A DNA stretch of 64,000 nucleotides from Lacrimispora xylanisolvens (lineage in GTDB: Bacteria > Bacillota > Clostridia > Lachnospirales > Lachnospiraceae). The stretch spans positions 1 through 64,000 of the forward strand of contig NZ_PTJA01000016.1 in NCBI RefSeq assembly GCF_002934545.1, read 5' to 3'. The notes under the pieces were generated by a model. It was given only the letters and a program-made list of their open reading frames with translations, did not search any database and was not told the origin of the DNA. Positions 52,192 through 61,424 of this stretch are shown piece after piece (the stretch's first letter is position 1; each line of letters opens with the position of its first letter). A program made the translations under genes and the position numbers.

Positions 52192-52881
52192 TTAATAATC
52201 TTGTTTTAAATTTGTTTTGACAAATTGTTTAACCATCTTTCTTAAATTCATTACATCATTTAATATAGCCAAATTTTCATTTTCAAACCACTTAATAAAA
52301 TCTTTTTCTTTTAATTTTTTTAAAGTATCAATATCAATCATAATAGTTTTAAAAACATCATATCTCTTATTAATTATCTGTAGATCTTTAATTAATTTAT
52401 CTATTTCAGCGTATTGAGAATTAACTTGCAATTGTAATACTAATTCTATATAAACGCTTTCACAAGCTATAAATGAATTAACCATGAAATGGTATTCACT
52501 TACCCCCGATGTGTTAATATATGACACCGCAGAATTAAATGCCTTAGTCATATTGGAGTTATATATTGCATATTCTTTTATAATGTACCCACAAAATTCT
52601 CTTTTTATATTTTTTATTTCCTTTTCCTTTTCTGCCAATAAAGTCTTATCAAGTTGCTTATTGCTATTATTAATGGAAATATACATTACTATCAATGTTA
52701 TGATTGCACCAATAATGGCCCCTAAGTATCCCCCTAAAAATGACATCCAGACCTCATTATTAACATTACTTGGATAGTTACTTCCTAAAACTAATTTATC
52801 AATACATATTGGAAATATAGCAGAAATAGCAATTACTATTAATATAGGCAATAAATGTTTCTTCAACCCAGTTTCCTCCAT
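52192..52881 (-). CDS. Membrane protein with two TM and helical domain
   Basis: 229 aa from MEETGLKKHL; weak ribosome site. TM: LPILIVIAISAIFPICI and WMSFLGGYLGAIIGAIITLIVMYI. Long helical cytoplasmic part. Similar architecture to the neighbour at 51424: a tandem pair of unknown cargo. Confidence 0.5.
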   Translation of the reverse strand: MEETGLKKHLLPILIVIAISAIFPICIDKLVLGSNYPSNVNNEVWMSFLGGYLGAIIGAIITLIVMYISINNSNKQLDKTLLAEKEKEIKNIKREFCGYIIKEYAIYNSNMTKAFNSAVSYINTSGVSEYHFMVNSFIACESVYIELVLQLQVNSQYAEIDKLIKDLQIINKRYDVFKTIMIDIDTLKKLKEKDFIKWFENENLAILNDVMNLRKMVKQFVKTNLKQDY

Positions 52882-52920
52882 ATAGTTTTTTTCATCATAC
52901 ACCAAAATCAAATAAAAGAA

Positions 52921-52958
52921 AATACCCGTCAATTAAAAATCGACAGGCATTTCAACTT
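52921..52958 (-). terminator. Terminator of the Dam-type gene
   Basis: Minus strand ATGCCTGTCGAT / ATTGACGGGTAT (wobbles) followed by TTTTCTTTTATTT. Confidence 0.65.
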
Positions 52959-52973
52959 GATTCATTTCAGAAT

Positions 52974-53729
52974 CTATTCATAATTCTTAATAATCAATTC
53001 TTTATATCTCCTACTCTTATCCTTATTCACCAGATTATCCATTCTGTCAACTTCTATGATGGTATATCCCTCAAACAAATCCCTGATCTGCTGGCAGTCA
53101 TTATAGGACAATACAAATTTCCCTTTAATATTGCCCAGGCATCTTTGTAATCTTTCATGGTCCTCTGGGTTGAACCGATCCGGGTAATACTTCTCCGCTT
53201 CGTAATAGGGCGGATCCAGATAAAATAATGCATCCGGCCTGTCATATGTTTTTATCAGCCGTTCAAAGTCCTGGTTCTCTATTACCACTCGATTTAACCG
53301 TCCTGACACCTCTTTCAGATAATCAACAGCTTTCTGCATGTCTCTTGGACAAACTCTAAAAGATTTACAGTCTGTCCCAAAACTCTCCCTGATCAGGCAG
53401 AAGAATCGGGCGGCCCGTTGTATGTCAGTCATTCCTCTGGTATTCCTGCTTAACTCGTCAAAGAACTGCTCTCTGGACATAAGCAGCCATTCCAGTTCCT
53501 TCTGCAGTGTTTCCGGGTGATATTTAACCACCCGGTATAAATTAATCAATTCTCCATTCACATCGTTAAAGACTTCCAATGGTGCATGTTTATCCTTTGA
53601 AAATAAGACCCAACCGGCTCCGCCGAATACCTCAATATACCGGCTGTATGAACCCAGATCCGGGAACTGCTCAAGTATTTGCTTCCGTAATAACTTCTTT
53701 CCACCAATCCAACTAATAAAACTATTCAT
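52974..53729 (-). CDS. DNA adenine methyltransferase (D12 class)
   Basis: 251 aa. FISWIGGKKLLRKQI (SAM loop, F..GGK), DPPYYEAEKYY (catalytic DPPY near 163), YNDCQQIRD. D12-class N6-adenine methylase; no cognate nuclease nearby, so protection of phage DNA or regulation. Divergent layout with the C5 enzyme. Confidence 0.9.
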   Translation of the reverse strand: MNSFISWIGGKKLLRKQILEQFPDLGSYSRYIEVFGGAGWVLFSKDKHAPLEVFNDVNGELINLYRVVKYHPETLQKELEWLLMSREQFFDELSRNTRGMTDIQRAARFFCLIRESFGTDCKSFRVCPRDMQKAVDYLKEVSGRLNRVVIENQDFERLIKTYDRPDALFYLDPPYYEAEKYYPDRFNPEDHERLQRCLGNIKGKFVLSYNDCQQIRDLFEGYTIIEVDRMDNLVNKDKSRRYKELIIKNYE

Positions 53730-53769
53730 TACAAAACCTCCTTTTTGGAGAATCTCAATAGAACAATTT

Positions 53770-54921
53770 TTAAGAATCTAATAGATGAAATTTACATGCT
53801 ATTTCCTGTATTACATTTACAGTTACTCCATTACCCGCCTGCTTATAGAGCTGATTATCGCTATTGACCATAGCTGCCTGCTCAAAATATTTATCTTTCC
53901 AGCCCTGCAAACGAAAGCATTCTCGTGGGGTAAGCTTGCGAATTTTAGGAACCTTATCCCTCACGCAAACAACTGCTTGACTACATGAAGTTGTTAATGT
54001 ATGAACTTTCCCCTTGCCAACCCGCCCCCGCTTAGTAGTACTATTGGGATAATCAAGTTTAATGCTATCTCCTACCTCAGCGCGAGTGTAACCTTTTTCA
54101 TTTGCATCTCGGATTAAAAAACCTTCTCTATGCTTCTTGATTTTTAATGAAAGATTATTTTGGCTGCCTGTTCCTCTGATAGGTAATACTTTTCTTCCGG
54201 TTCTTCTTCTAAGAAATCCAACAATAAACACTCTTTCTCTACTTTGCGGGATTCCGAAATCTTTGGTATTGAGAACTTGCCATTCTGCATCATAGCCGAC
54301 TTCGTCCAATTCAATGAGAAGTTTGGTAAAATCGAGCCCTCGATTAACACTAAGTAAGTTTTTAACGTTCTCAATAAATAGGATTGAGGGTTTATTTTCT
54401 TCCGGCAGGTCTCTAATAAGTCCTGTAACTGTGAAAAACAAACTTGAACGTTTCCCAGCAAATCCAAGTCTTTTCCCGGCAATGGAAATGTCTTGGCACG
54501 GAAATCCGAAACACCACACATCTGCTCTGGGCAATTCTCTGGCTGCAATATTTCTGATATCATTTGCGTACCATTCCCCATTTCTGTACTTCTCCTTTAA
54601 AATCTCTATTTGCCTTTCTCTAAATGGAAGCTGAAAAAGGTATTGATTTTGCTCTTCGGATATTAAATGCATAGATGTATAACTCATTACTGCATATTTA
54701 TCCCATTCACAAAAGCCAACACATCTATGACCAGCAAGTTCCATTCCTTTTCTAAATCCACCAATGCCAGAAAAAAAATCCAAAAATGTAAGACTCATTT
54801 TGTCAAGAAGCTGCTGCAGCATTAGTCCGGATGGCTTCGCTCCTTTTAAATTGATATCAAAATTGAGCATAGCACATAGTATTACTGCAATTCTATGTAA
54901 AATTGTTTCTTCTTTACACAT
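53770..54921 (-). CDS. DNA C5-cytosine methyltransferase
   Basis: 383 aa. LDFFSGIGGFRKGMELAGH (SAM motif I, residues ~45-63), FGFPCQDISIAGKR (catalytic PCQ), ENVKNLL (motif VI), QSRERVFIVG and GNGVTVNVIQ. Start may be nearer MSLTFLDF (54798); extra N-terminal codons are doubtful. Divergent from the kinase. No cognate nuclease. Confidence 0.88.
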   Translation of the reverse strand: MCKEETILHRIAVILCAMLNFDINLKGAKPSGLMLQQLLDKMSLTFLDFFSGIGGFRKGMELAGHRCVGFCEWDKYAVMSYTSMHLISEEQNQYLFQLPFRERQIEILKEKYRNGEWYANDIRNIAARELPRADVWCFGFPCQDISIAGKRLGFAGKRSSLFFTVTGLIRDLPEENKPSILFIENVKNLLSVNRGLDFTKLLIELDEVGYDAEWQVLNTKDFGIPQSRERVFIVGFLRRRTGRKVLPIRGTGSQNNLSLKIKKHREGFLIRDANEKGYTRAEVGDSIKLDYPNSTTKRGRVGKGKVHTLTTSCSQAVVCVRDKVPKIRKLTPRECFRLQGWKDKYFEQAAMVNSDNQLYKQAGNGVTVNVIQEIACKFHLLDS

Positions 54922-54984
54922 CTAATTACATATCGTATAATTTTCTAAGAACACAAATCCAACATGATCTAGAGGATAAAACTC

Positions 54985-56235
54985 ATGAATAAAATCACTC
55001 AAATCACGAAACGCGATATAATAGATATTATAAATAATGGTATAGTAGTAGATACAGACAATATTATAAATTCAGAAATTTATGAAAATATTTACGAAGA
55101 TAAAAATTATAAAATTTGCTATCATGGCCGCTTAGATGAGATTGATTTTCTTAAGAGAATATATGATCTACAAAATATCCCATCAATGGATTCAAGATTT
55201 TCAGATGCTGAAGGCGATATATGGCAACATACGGTTAATAATTATGATTGGGACGATGATTGGATATTTTCAGATAGTAGATTTGAATTATTATATGGCG
55301 ATGATGAAGTATTCTTAAAATTTATATGTGAAATATTCCATCCCATAGTAAGAAACGAAAGTCAACCTTGGAAAAAAATATTAAAAATAATTAATGATCT
55401 TCTAAGAATAGATGGGTATGAACTATATGAACATAGCCATATATCTGGTAGGGCAATTTATTTTTGGAGAGAGACAGGTGAAAATTTTGTTGAGATACCG
55501 GATAATACACATTCTAAATTCTATGAACTAAAATTAATTGGAGAAGGTTCTTATGCAAAGGTTTTTAAATACAGAAATGATACTTATCAAAAGATGTTTG
55601 TTATAAAAAGAGCAAAATCAGACTTAGATGATAAAGAATTGGAAAGATTTAAGCGAGAATATGAGCAGATGAAATCTCTGAATTCACCATACATAGTTGA
55701 AGTCTATGGATATGACGATAGTAAGCATGAATATTCAATGGAATACATGGATTTTACATTAGATAAATATATTTCAACCAATAATGGTAACCTTACTTTT
55801 AAACAACGAAAAGGAATTTCTATGCAGATATTAAGAGCATTTAAATATATACATTCTAAAGAATTACTTCATCGTGATATTTGTCCCAAAAACATTTTAG
55901 TAAAAAAATATGATGATGTTGATGTATTTAAAGTATCTGATTTTGGTTTAGTTAAGATTCCAAATAGTAACCTAACATCACTAAATACAGAATATAAAGG
56001 ATATTTTAATGATCCTGAATTAAGATTAGAAGGCTTTGCCTCATATGGAATAGTACATGAAATATACGCCTTAACTAGAGTAATATATTTTGTAATGACA
56101 GGTAAAACCAATACAGATAAAATTCTCAATGAATCCCTTAAAAGTTTTGTATTAAAAGGATTGAATCCAGATAAAAGATTACGATTTCAAAACATCGAAC
56201 AACTTACTAAGGCATTTTCAGATATAACAGAATAA
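54985..56235 (+). CDS. Ser/Thr protein kinase with AbiJ-NTD-like front domain
   Basis: 416 aa. Kinase domain 180-416: GEGSYAKVF (187-194), Lys in VIKR, HRDICPKN (296-303), SDFG (318-321), all catalytic residues intact. Residues ~100-165 (EIFHPIVRNESQPWKKIL, then GYELYEHSHISGRAIYF) resemble the N-terminal modules of AbiJ-type defence proteins. Plus strand, own promoter, divergent from a methyltransferase: a candidate exclusion kinase. Confidence 0.8.
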   Translation: MNKITQITKRDIIDIINNGIVVDTDNIINSEIYENIYEDKNYKICYHGRLDEIDFLKRIYDLQNIPSMDSRFSDAEGDIWQHTVNNYDWDDDWIFSDSRFELLYGDDEVFLKFICEIFHPIVRNESQPWKKILKIINDLLRIDGYELYEHSHISGRAIYFWRETGENFVEIPDNTHSKFYELKLIGEGSYAKVFKYRNDTYQKMFVIKRAKSDLDDKELERFKREYEQMKSLNSPYIVEVYGYDDSKHEYSMEYMDFTLDKYISTNNGNLTFKQRKGISMQILRAFKYIHSKELLHRDICPKNILVKKYDDVDVFKVSDFGLVKIPNSNLTSLNTEYKGYFNDPELRLEGFASYGIVHEIYALTRVIYFVMTGKTNTDKILNESLKSFVLKGLNPDKRLRFQNIEQLTKAFSDITE

Positions 56236-56260
56236 TATGTACGTTTGTAAAAATCTATTT

Positions 56261-56296
56261 ACCGCTACAACTCTATAAAATCCGAGCTGTAGCGGT
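56261..56296 (+). terminator. Terminator between kinase and regulator
   Basis: ACCGCTACA / TGTAGCGGT perfect stem, TTTT after it; convergent genes share it. Confidence 0.85.
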
Positions 56297-56310
56297 TTTA
56301 TATTATATAA

Positions 56311-56682
56311 CTATATTTTAAAATGATTAACGCTACTAAGTGATTTATTATGAATATTAAAAATCTGCCTTACACTATACCCCATTTTGTCTGCAATAAC
56401 GTCCCATGTATAACCTCTTATGTACCGATATTTCATCAATCGCTTTTCCTGTTCATCTTCCATATTCTCAATTTTATCATATAGTTCCAGGCAAATTTTC
56501 ACCTTCTGGTATCGGTAGCAAATAACTTTCTGTTTCAGATCATTAAGAGCATCTACATATTTATCGTCGTAACCATAAGAAGCCATCTCTTTCTGTATTA
56601 TCTGGATATCTTCATCCGCATCAGAAATAGCAGCATTGAATGCAACCAGATTTTTTAATTGATCCATTGTCTTATTTTTCAT
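56311..56682 (-). CDS. Sigma-region-4-like regulator
   Basis: 123 aa from MKNKTMDQLKN (GAGGTG upstream). Helical front and a C-terminal HTH: EDEQEKRLMKYRYIRGYTWDVIADKMGYSVRQIFNIHNK, like DUF1492/ArpU regulators. Overlaps the integrase stop by a few bases, so co-expressed. Confidence 0.7.
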   Translation of the reverse strand: MKNKTMDQLKNLVAFNAAISDADEDIQIIQKEMASYGYDDKYVDALNDLKQKVICYRYQKVKICLELYDKIENMEDEQEKRLMKYRYIRGYTWDVIADKMGYSVRQIFNIHNKSLSSVNHFKI

Positions 56683-57719
56683 TAGGCTATACACCTCTCT
56701 CTTATGTTTCTTAATGTGTCAGGAGTTGATTGAGCATAATAAGCTGCCGTTACCGAAGGGCTTCCATGACCCATAATCTCCTGAATTGTTCCAATGTCCA
56801 CACCTTTGTTTTTGAGTGTCATTCCGAGCGTCTTCCGGATCTTATGTGGGTATACCCTACTCTTTACCATGGCGCGCTTTCCGATAGTTTTAAGAATGCT
56901 CCTAATTCCGGAAGTAGTCATTTGATCATGCGGCGCCTTACACTGAGGAAACATAAAAGGGCTATCGTCATTCCGGGAGTCCATATATTTGCGGTAATAA
57001 TATCTTGCATCATCATCTAAAAATATCGGCCGGTATTTGTCGCTCTTCTCACCCAAGATCATGATATCACCGGTATTCCAATCTATCTGGTCAAGAGTTA
57101 TCTCTACCAGCTCCCCTACTCTGGCACCGGTGCTGCGAAGCACTTCTATTAAAGCACGTTCCCGGTAACTCTTACAGGCGTCTTTCATTTTTGTCATCTC
57201 TTCAGGCTTAAAATAATCAATCGGCTTTTTGATAGCTTTGAGTGGATCCGTTGCCTCGACCGGATTTTCTCCAATCAATTTTTCCTTTCGCATCCAAGTG
57301 AAGAAAGCAGAGAGGAAACGTCTTTCATTATTTACGGTTATGGCCTGATTCTTCTTGCCACTGGCATTTATATTCCGCTTCTCATACCAGGACAGGTAAT
57401 AGCTGATATCGGATTCCTCTATCCTATCCAGCGGCTTGTCAATCAAGGTAATCAGGCGTTTAACTGAACTAAGATATGCTTGCTTAGTATTATCTTTTAT
57501 TTTTTTCTTCACTATAAAAAGCTGAACGATGTACTTATTCTTCTGATCCGTGTCATTCTGATATTCTACCGGAAGAGTGGTTATTTCTTCCATGTTGACA
57601 TTGACAAATTCCTTTATGATTACCTGATGAAGAATGTCTAAAACATCTTTAGTCACATGCTCTGCCATGGCAACAATAATGTTGTTAATTACCTGCGCTT
57701 TTATGGTTTGTCCATTCAT
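56682..57719 (-). CDS. int: Tyrosine integrase/recombinase
   Basis: 345 aa from MNGQTIKAQV (GGAG upstream). N-terminal SAM-like core-binding domain (~75-165), catalytic domain: RSTGARVGEL (Arg), VYPHKIRKT (H-x-x-R), MGHGSPSVTAAYYAQ (His, Tyr). XerC/D-like. It is in the interior of the window; the att site is not identified. It may integrate the phage or handle cassette exchange. Confidence 0.9.
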   Translation of the reverse strand: MNGQTIKAQVINNIIVAMAEHVTKDVLDILHQVIIKEFVNVNMEEITTLPVEYQNDTDQKNKYIVQLFIVKKKIKDNTKQAYLSSVKRLITLIDKPLDRIEESDISYYLSWYEKRNINASGKKNQAITVNNERRFLSAFFTWMRKEKLIGENPVEATDPLKAIKKPIDYFKPEEMTKMKDACKSYRERALIEVLRSTGARVGELVEITLDQIDWNTGDIMILGEKSDKYRPIFLDDDARYYYRKYMDSRNDDSPFMFPQCKAPHDQMTTSGIRSILKTIGKRAMVKSRVYPHKIRKTLGMTLKNKGVDIGTIQEIMGHGSPSVTAAYYAQSTPDTLRNIRERCIA

Positions 57720-57750
57720 AATATGCAATCTCCTTTTCTTAAAATTTCAG

Positions 57751-57840
57751 TTGCTTAAGGAGACATTTTCTTTTATAATATCCTTAAGCGTGAAGCGGTA
57801 GACGAACTTTGGTCGGGGACTCTGCCGCTTGTTTATTGTT
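57751..57840 (+). ncRNA. Candidate small RNA with dyad-flanked promoter
   Basis: TTGCTT (57751), 17 bp, TATAAT, overlapped by the perfect dyad GCTTAAGGA (57753-57761) / TCCTTAAGC (57781-57789). The transcript folds AAGCGGTAG / CTGCCGCTT, followed by GTTTATTGTTT. About 50 nt, divergent from integrase. Confidence 0.5.
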
Positions 57841-57878
57841 TGAAAATCGAATGTATGTTCTTTTGATGTTATTTTTTT

Positions 57879-57898
57879 ACCGGGGTCTATGCCCCGGT
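57879..57898. terminator. GC hairpin
   Basis: ACCGGGG / CCCCGGT perfect stem 10 bases past the stop of the gene at 57908. Confidence 0.5.
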
Positions 57899-57907
57899 AG
57901 TAAAACT

Positions 57908-58627
57908 TTAAATTTTTTCTTCTATCCTATTTAGAAATCTTACAAAGTAGTTTGATACATAATATACTTTTAAAGTTGATTCTCCTACACTAACATCTTC
58001 TTGATTGCAAAACCCAGTTTTAGTTGTTCTTATAATAAGGCTTTCTATATCTTCATATGTTAAAGAAAAATCCTTACTTGCCTTTTTTAAAAAAATAAAC
58101 CAAACATCAACGATCTTTTGATATTCTCTTATATTTTTTTTGGGATCATAAAATTCTCCATAATAACTTTTCTCACACTTATATAATTCAATTAATAGTT
58201 GCATCTCTCGATAAGATAATTCTTCAATACAATGTAGCCATTCTTCATATTCATCTATTTTATATTTGTTTTTGTTTATAAAAGTATTTTTAAATAATGC
58301 GGCTAAAAATAAAATTTTATCATTTTGTGCAAGCCTGTTTATGACATCAAGAGTCTTAACAAACTCCATAATAAAATTAATATCAGTGACTTTTTCCTTT
58401 GTAATTAATTCTGGTTCATTTAGTATAAATTCACAAAATTCCTTTCTCTTTTTAACTTGGTAATCCTCTATGTTCTTCTCTGCTACAGAATCCAAATAAT
58501 CACCTATAATGGGTAAATATTGAATTAGTTGAGAACGTACAGTATGCAATATTGGATTGGAGTATTTGTCACTAACAGTTTCTGCAATTTTCAATTCTTT
58601 CTTCACTTCATTAAATTTATCCGACAT
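57908..58627 (-). CDS. Hypothetical helical protein
   Basis: 239 aa. IIGDYLDSVAEKNIEDYQVKKRKEFCEFILNEPELITKEKVTDINFIMEFVKTLDVINRL; all helical, no membrane part. Strong AT codon bias, moron-like. No family recognised. Confidence 0.5.
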   Translation of the reverse strand: MSDKFNEVKKELKIAETVSDKYSNPILHTVRSQLIQYLPIIGDYLDSVAEKNIEDYQVKKRKEFCEFILNEPELITKEKVTDINFIMEFVKTLDVINRLAQNDKILFLAALFKNTFINKNKYKIDEYEEWLHCIEELSYREMQLLIELYKCEKSYYGEFYDPKKNIREYQKIVDVWFIFLKKASKDFSLTYEDIESLIIRTTKTGFCNQEDVSVGESTLKVYYVSNYFVRFLNRIEEKI

Positions 58628-58705
58628 TATTTAGTCCCCCTTTATATACCTAATAACAAAATACTATTACTTTTTCAATATAAAAGCAAGTATAACCCTT
58701 CCATT

Positions 58706-60331
58706 TCAGGCAAATCTAAGCTGCGCCTGACTATCATCAATCCTCATGTTAGGCATTCGCTTTCCAATTTTCAAATATGGACAATTCGCTGTAACCAATG
58801 CTTCAGCAACAATAGGAACAACACTGTTTCCAATACGGGCTACCTGTTCAGAAACCGGATATTTTTTACTCTCATAATCGTGATCTATGATGTAATCCTC
58901 TGGGAATCCCTGACCCAGTTTTAATTCCGGTTCGGCTTTTAGCATTCGAAGGAAGATATCCAGAATTACATATTCATTACCAAGGACCGTAACCAAGGCA
59001 AACCGATCTTTTGTCACAATAGTATGAAGCGGTTCTTTCAGGCTTACTCCGGTTACATCACCACCATAGTATTTAATGATAAACTGGCTCACCCAAGTAC
59101 ATTTCTGCGCTGTTTCTTCATCAACACCCTTCTTTAGCAGTTCTTCCTTACTAATTGCAAGAATACTGACATGTCCAAAATGCCCCGGACTGGTTGTTAT
59201 TGTATGTATCGGCTCCCATAAAGGCTGTCCCACTCCCGTCTTATAAAACTTCGTGAGAAAAGCCGCCACCAGTCCATATCGGTTACTGGTGTCAATCGTC
59301 ATTACAGGTTCATCTACCGATTGACCTCTTACCTCGGACATAGAGGTTTCTGAATGATACTGAATCATAATAGGACTAATATAGCAATGTTCATTCTTGG
59401 TGACTATTGTGCTCATAGGGTCTTCAACGGAGCGATTCCGATCTGTACAAAATCCAGTTTGCCCCGACTGCATGATATATGACGTCACAGTGCCAAATCC
59501 ATGCTTCTGCGTAATTGTAGGCATAGGCTTATGAATGCTCTGTCCTCGGAAGTGATCACCCCCATGGTTGACCTGAACTATAAACGGTTCCGGACAATTA
59601 AAAACATATTTATCCAGTCCCCTAGCGATCCGGTTCATCGTCTTGTCTGCCAGTGGCTTCTTTCTCCCAAAGATAGACTTTCCTAAATCTGTTAGATCCA
59701 GGTGCTTCCAGATAGGCTCCCACTTTTCAAGCCCATTTGTTCCGTTTTTGTTATGTGTGGGCTCCGGCCAGACAATTGGCCTTCCGTCCCTCCGGAAGAT
59801 TGCATACCACCGTTTTCTTGTAGTGGGTGCTCCATAATCAGCAGCTACCAGTTCCCGGCTATCAAAGACATATCCCAGGGACTTCATCGCCGTAATAAAT
59901 TTCAGGTAGTCTTCCCCTTTGCGTTCCTTTATGGGATACCCCTCTTTATCTAGCGGTCCCCACTGCTGAATCTCTTCAACATTCTCCATCAGGATAACAT
60001 CAGGTAGAATGGCTTTCGCATGTTTATACACAGCCCATGGAAGAATCCTCAGACCTTTTTCTCTTGGTTTACCGCCCTTTGCCTTACTATGGCTGGTACA
60101 ATCCGGGCTTGCCCACATCAAGGCTACATGTCGACCTTTTACATACTTTTGCAGGTCAACCTTGAAGATGTCCTCTGTCAGATGCAGTGTGTCTGGGTGA
60201 TTCGTTTTATGCATCCTGATTGCTTGGGGATTGTGATTAATCGCAATATCTACATGCCTTCCCAACGCCATTTCGATTCCAACGCTTGCTCCACCACCAC
60301 CGGCAAAGCAATCTATTATTAAATCTCTCAT
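58706..60331 (-). CDS. C5-cytosine methyltransferase, phage type
   Basis: 541 aa. DCFAGGGGASVGIEMALGRH (SAM, residues 6-25), MWASPDCTSHSKAKGG (PDC catalytic), ENVEEIQQWGPL, repeated RSVEDPMSTIVTKNEHC-type target-recognition repeats in the middle (three copies), IGNSVVP. A well-known temperate-phage enzyme; solo here. Its repeats allow multi-specificity. Confidence 0.9.
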   Translation of the reverse strand: MRDLIIDCFAGGGGASVGIEMALGRHVDIAINHNPQAIRMHKTNHPDTLHLTEDIFKVDLQKYVKGRHVALMWASPDCTSHSKAKGGKPREKGLRILPWAVYKHAKAILPDVILMENVEEIQQWGPLDKEGYPIKERKGEDYLKFITAMKSLGYVFDSRELVAADYGAPTTRKRWYAIFRRDGRPIVWPEPTHNKNGTNGLEKWEPIWKHLDLTDLGKSIFGRKKPLADKTMNRIARGLDKYVFNCPEPFIVQVNHGGDHFRGQSIHKPMPTITQKHGFGTVTSYIMQSGQTGFCTDRNRSVEDPMSTIVTKNEHCYISPIMIQYHSETSMSEVRGQSVDEPVMTIDTSNRYGLVAAFLTKFYKTGVGQPLWEPIHTITTSPGHFGHVSILAISKEELLKKGVDEETAQKCTWVSQFIIKYYGGDVTGVSLKEPLHTIVTKDRFALVTVLGNEYVILDIFLRMLKAEPELKLGQGFPEDYIIDHDYESKKYPVSEQVARIGNSVVPIVAEALVTANCPYLKIGKRMPNMRIDDSQAQLRFA

Positions 60332-60384
60332 TTTTTAAAGAAGCCCGGTATACCCTTACCCCTGCAGGAGGCTGGCTCCTTTCC

Positions 60385-60795
60385 TTATATTTTCTTTCTT
60401 GTTCTCCAAATCCGTTCCAGTTCTTCCAGAGTTACATGGATAAGGAGATTGCTTATAAAGCTGCAATTACCATATTCTTTGGACATGGCCCCAATCATAT
60501 CAACAAGACCATTCCAGTATTCTTCTGTATCATTTGGAGCGCTGTATTTTTTAAACAGCTTCCATGCTCCGGTTAAACATTCTTCATATTGTTTATCCTG
60601 AAGAGGAACGCCGCCGGATTTAATTCTTTTTATTTCTTGCCAAACAACCAAACAAAACAACCTGCGCATTACAGGGTTCACATGCTTTTTTATCATTTGC
60701 GCAACATGCTCCGGATTAACCATCTGGCGATTTTTCATTAGTTTCCATGCGTCCGTATAAGCGGACCAATATTTTCTAAGTTCATTCTCTTCCAT
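60385..60795 (-). CDS. Hypothetical phage protein
   Basis: 136 aa, helical, Trp-rich: YWSAYTDAWKLMKNRQMVNPEHVAQMIKKHVNPVMRRLFCLVVWQEI. Recurrent in Lachnospiraceae prophages between methyltransferase and HAD genes. Unknown. Confidence 0.6.
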   Translation of the reverse strand: MEENELRKYWSAYTDAWKLMKNRQMVNPEHVAQMIKKHVNPVMRRLFCLVVWQEIKRIKSGGVPLQDKQYEECLTGAWKLFKKYSAPNDTEEYWNGLVDMIGAMSKEYGNCSFISNLLIHVTLEELERIWRTRKKI

Positions 60796-60798
60796 CGT

Positions 60799-61149
60799 TT
60801 ACACCGCCTTGAAAGGAATACAATATCGAGCCTTAATTTTTGCCTTATCGTCTATATAAACATCAGCAAATATTTTCCGTGAATCGTTTCCATAAAACTC
60901 TACCATTTCAGGTAAGTTCTCATTCACAGCGTCAAATTCCAGGTCGAATCCTCGACACCATGAAACAGCCTCTTCCAAGCGGTTCCCACATCTGCAAGTC
61001 CAAAGAACTATTTTATTTCCCTCATTACGTCTTATAATCAAATGATTAATCAGTGCCGTGTTCGGACTACCAATTCCGGGCCAGACACTTTCACATAAGG
61101 TCCCATCAAAATCAACAGCATAAATTGTGTATCTTCTATTTTCGCTCAT
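60799..61149 (-). CDS. HAD-family hydrolase-like protein
   Basis: 116 aa. AVDFDGTLCES (residues 11-21, D-x-D nucleophile), IVLWTCR (Thr motif II) and YIDDKAKI (metal Asp pair). Compact cap-less HAD, often annotated as a phosphatase or DNA-processing accessory. 4 nt from the next gene. Confidence 0.8.
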   Translation of the reverse strand: MSENRRYTIYAVDFDGTLCESVWPGIGSPNTALINHLIIRRNEGNKIVLWTCRCGNRLEEAVSWCRGFDLEFDAVNENLPEMVEFYGNDSRKIFADVYIDDKAKIKARYCIPFKAV

Positions 61150-61291
61150 ATTCCACCTCCTTTATACTCCGATCACAAGGAAAGCAACTCTCATCACCAA
61201 ATCTTCCGTCATAATGTTTACAGGTCCCGCAGTTCTTCCCGATCCACCACATTATTTTCTTTCGCAATAGCCTATGTAAGTTATATTTCAT
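61136..61291 (-). CDS. Small zinc-finger-like protein
   Basis: 51 aa. CGTC near residue 21 and CFPC near 36 with a basic N-terminus (RLLRKKIMWWIGKN). GGAGGT 9 nt before the ATG. It overlaps the next gene's start by 14 bases. Confidence 0.7.
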   Translation of the reverse strand: MKYNLHRLLRKKIMWWIGKNCGTCKHYDGRFGDESCFPCDRSIKEVEYERK

Positions 61292-61307
61292 CAGCAATAT
61301 ACCTCCA

Positions 61308-61421
61308 TTAATCGCAAAAGATCAGAATAAAGAATGCCCATAAGCAATTAGGATTCTTTGTAATACAAATTCCTACAGCTACGGCAATGGCCACACTTAC
61401 CCATTTAACCCAATTCTTCAA
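61308..61421 (-). CDS. Small membrane peptide, 37 aa
   Basis: TTG start with GGAG 8 nt upstream. Hydrophobic: VSVAIAVAVGICI and CLWAFFILIFC. Typical of phage small membrane proteins. Confidence 0.5.
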   Translation of the reverse strand: MKNWVKWVSVAIAVAVGICITKNPNCLWAFFILIFCD

Positions 61422-61424
61422 AGT

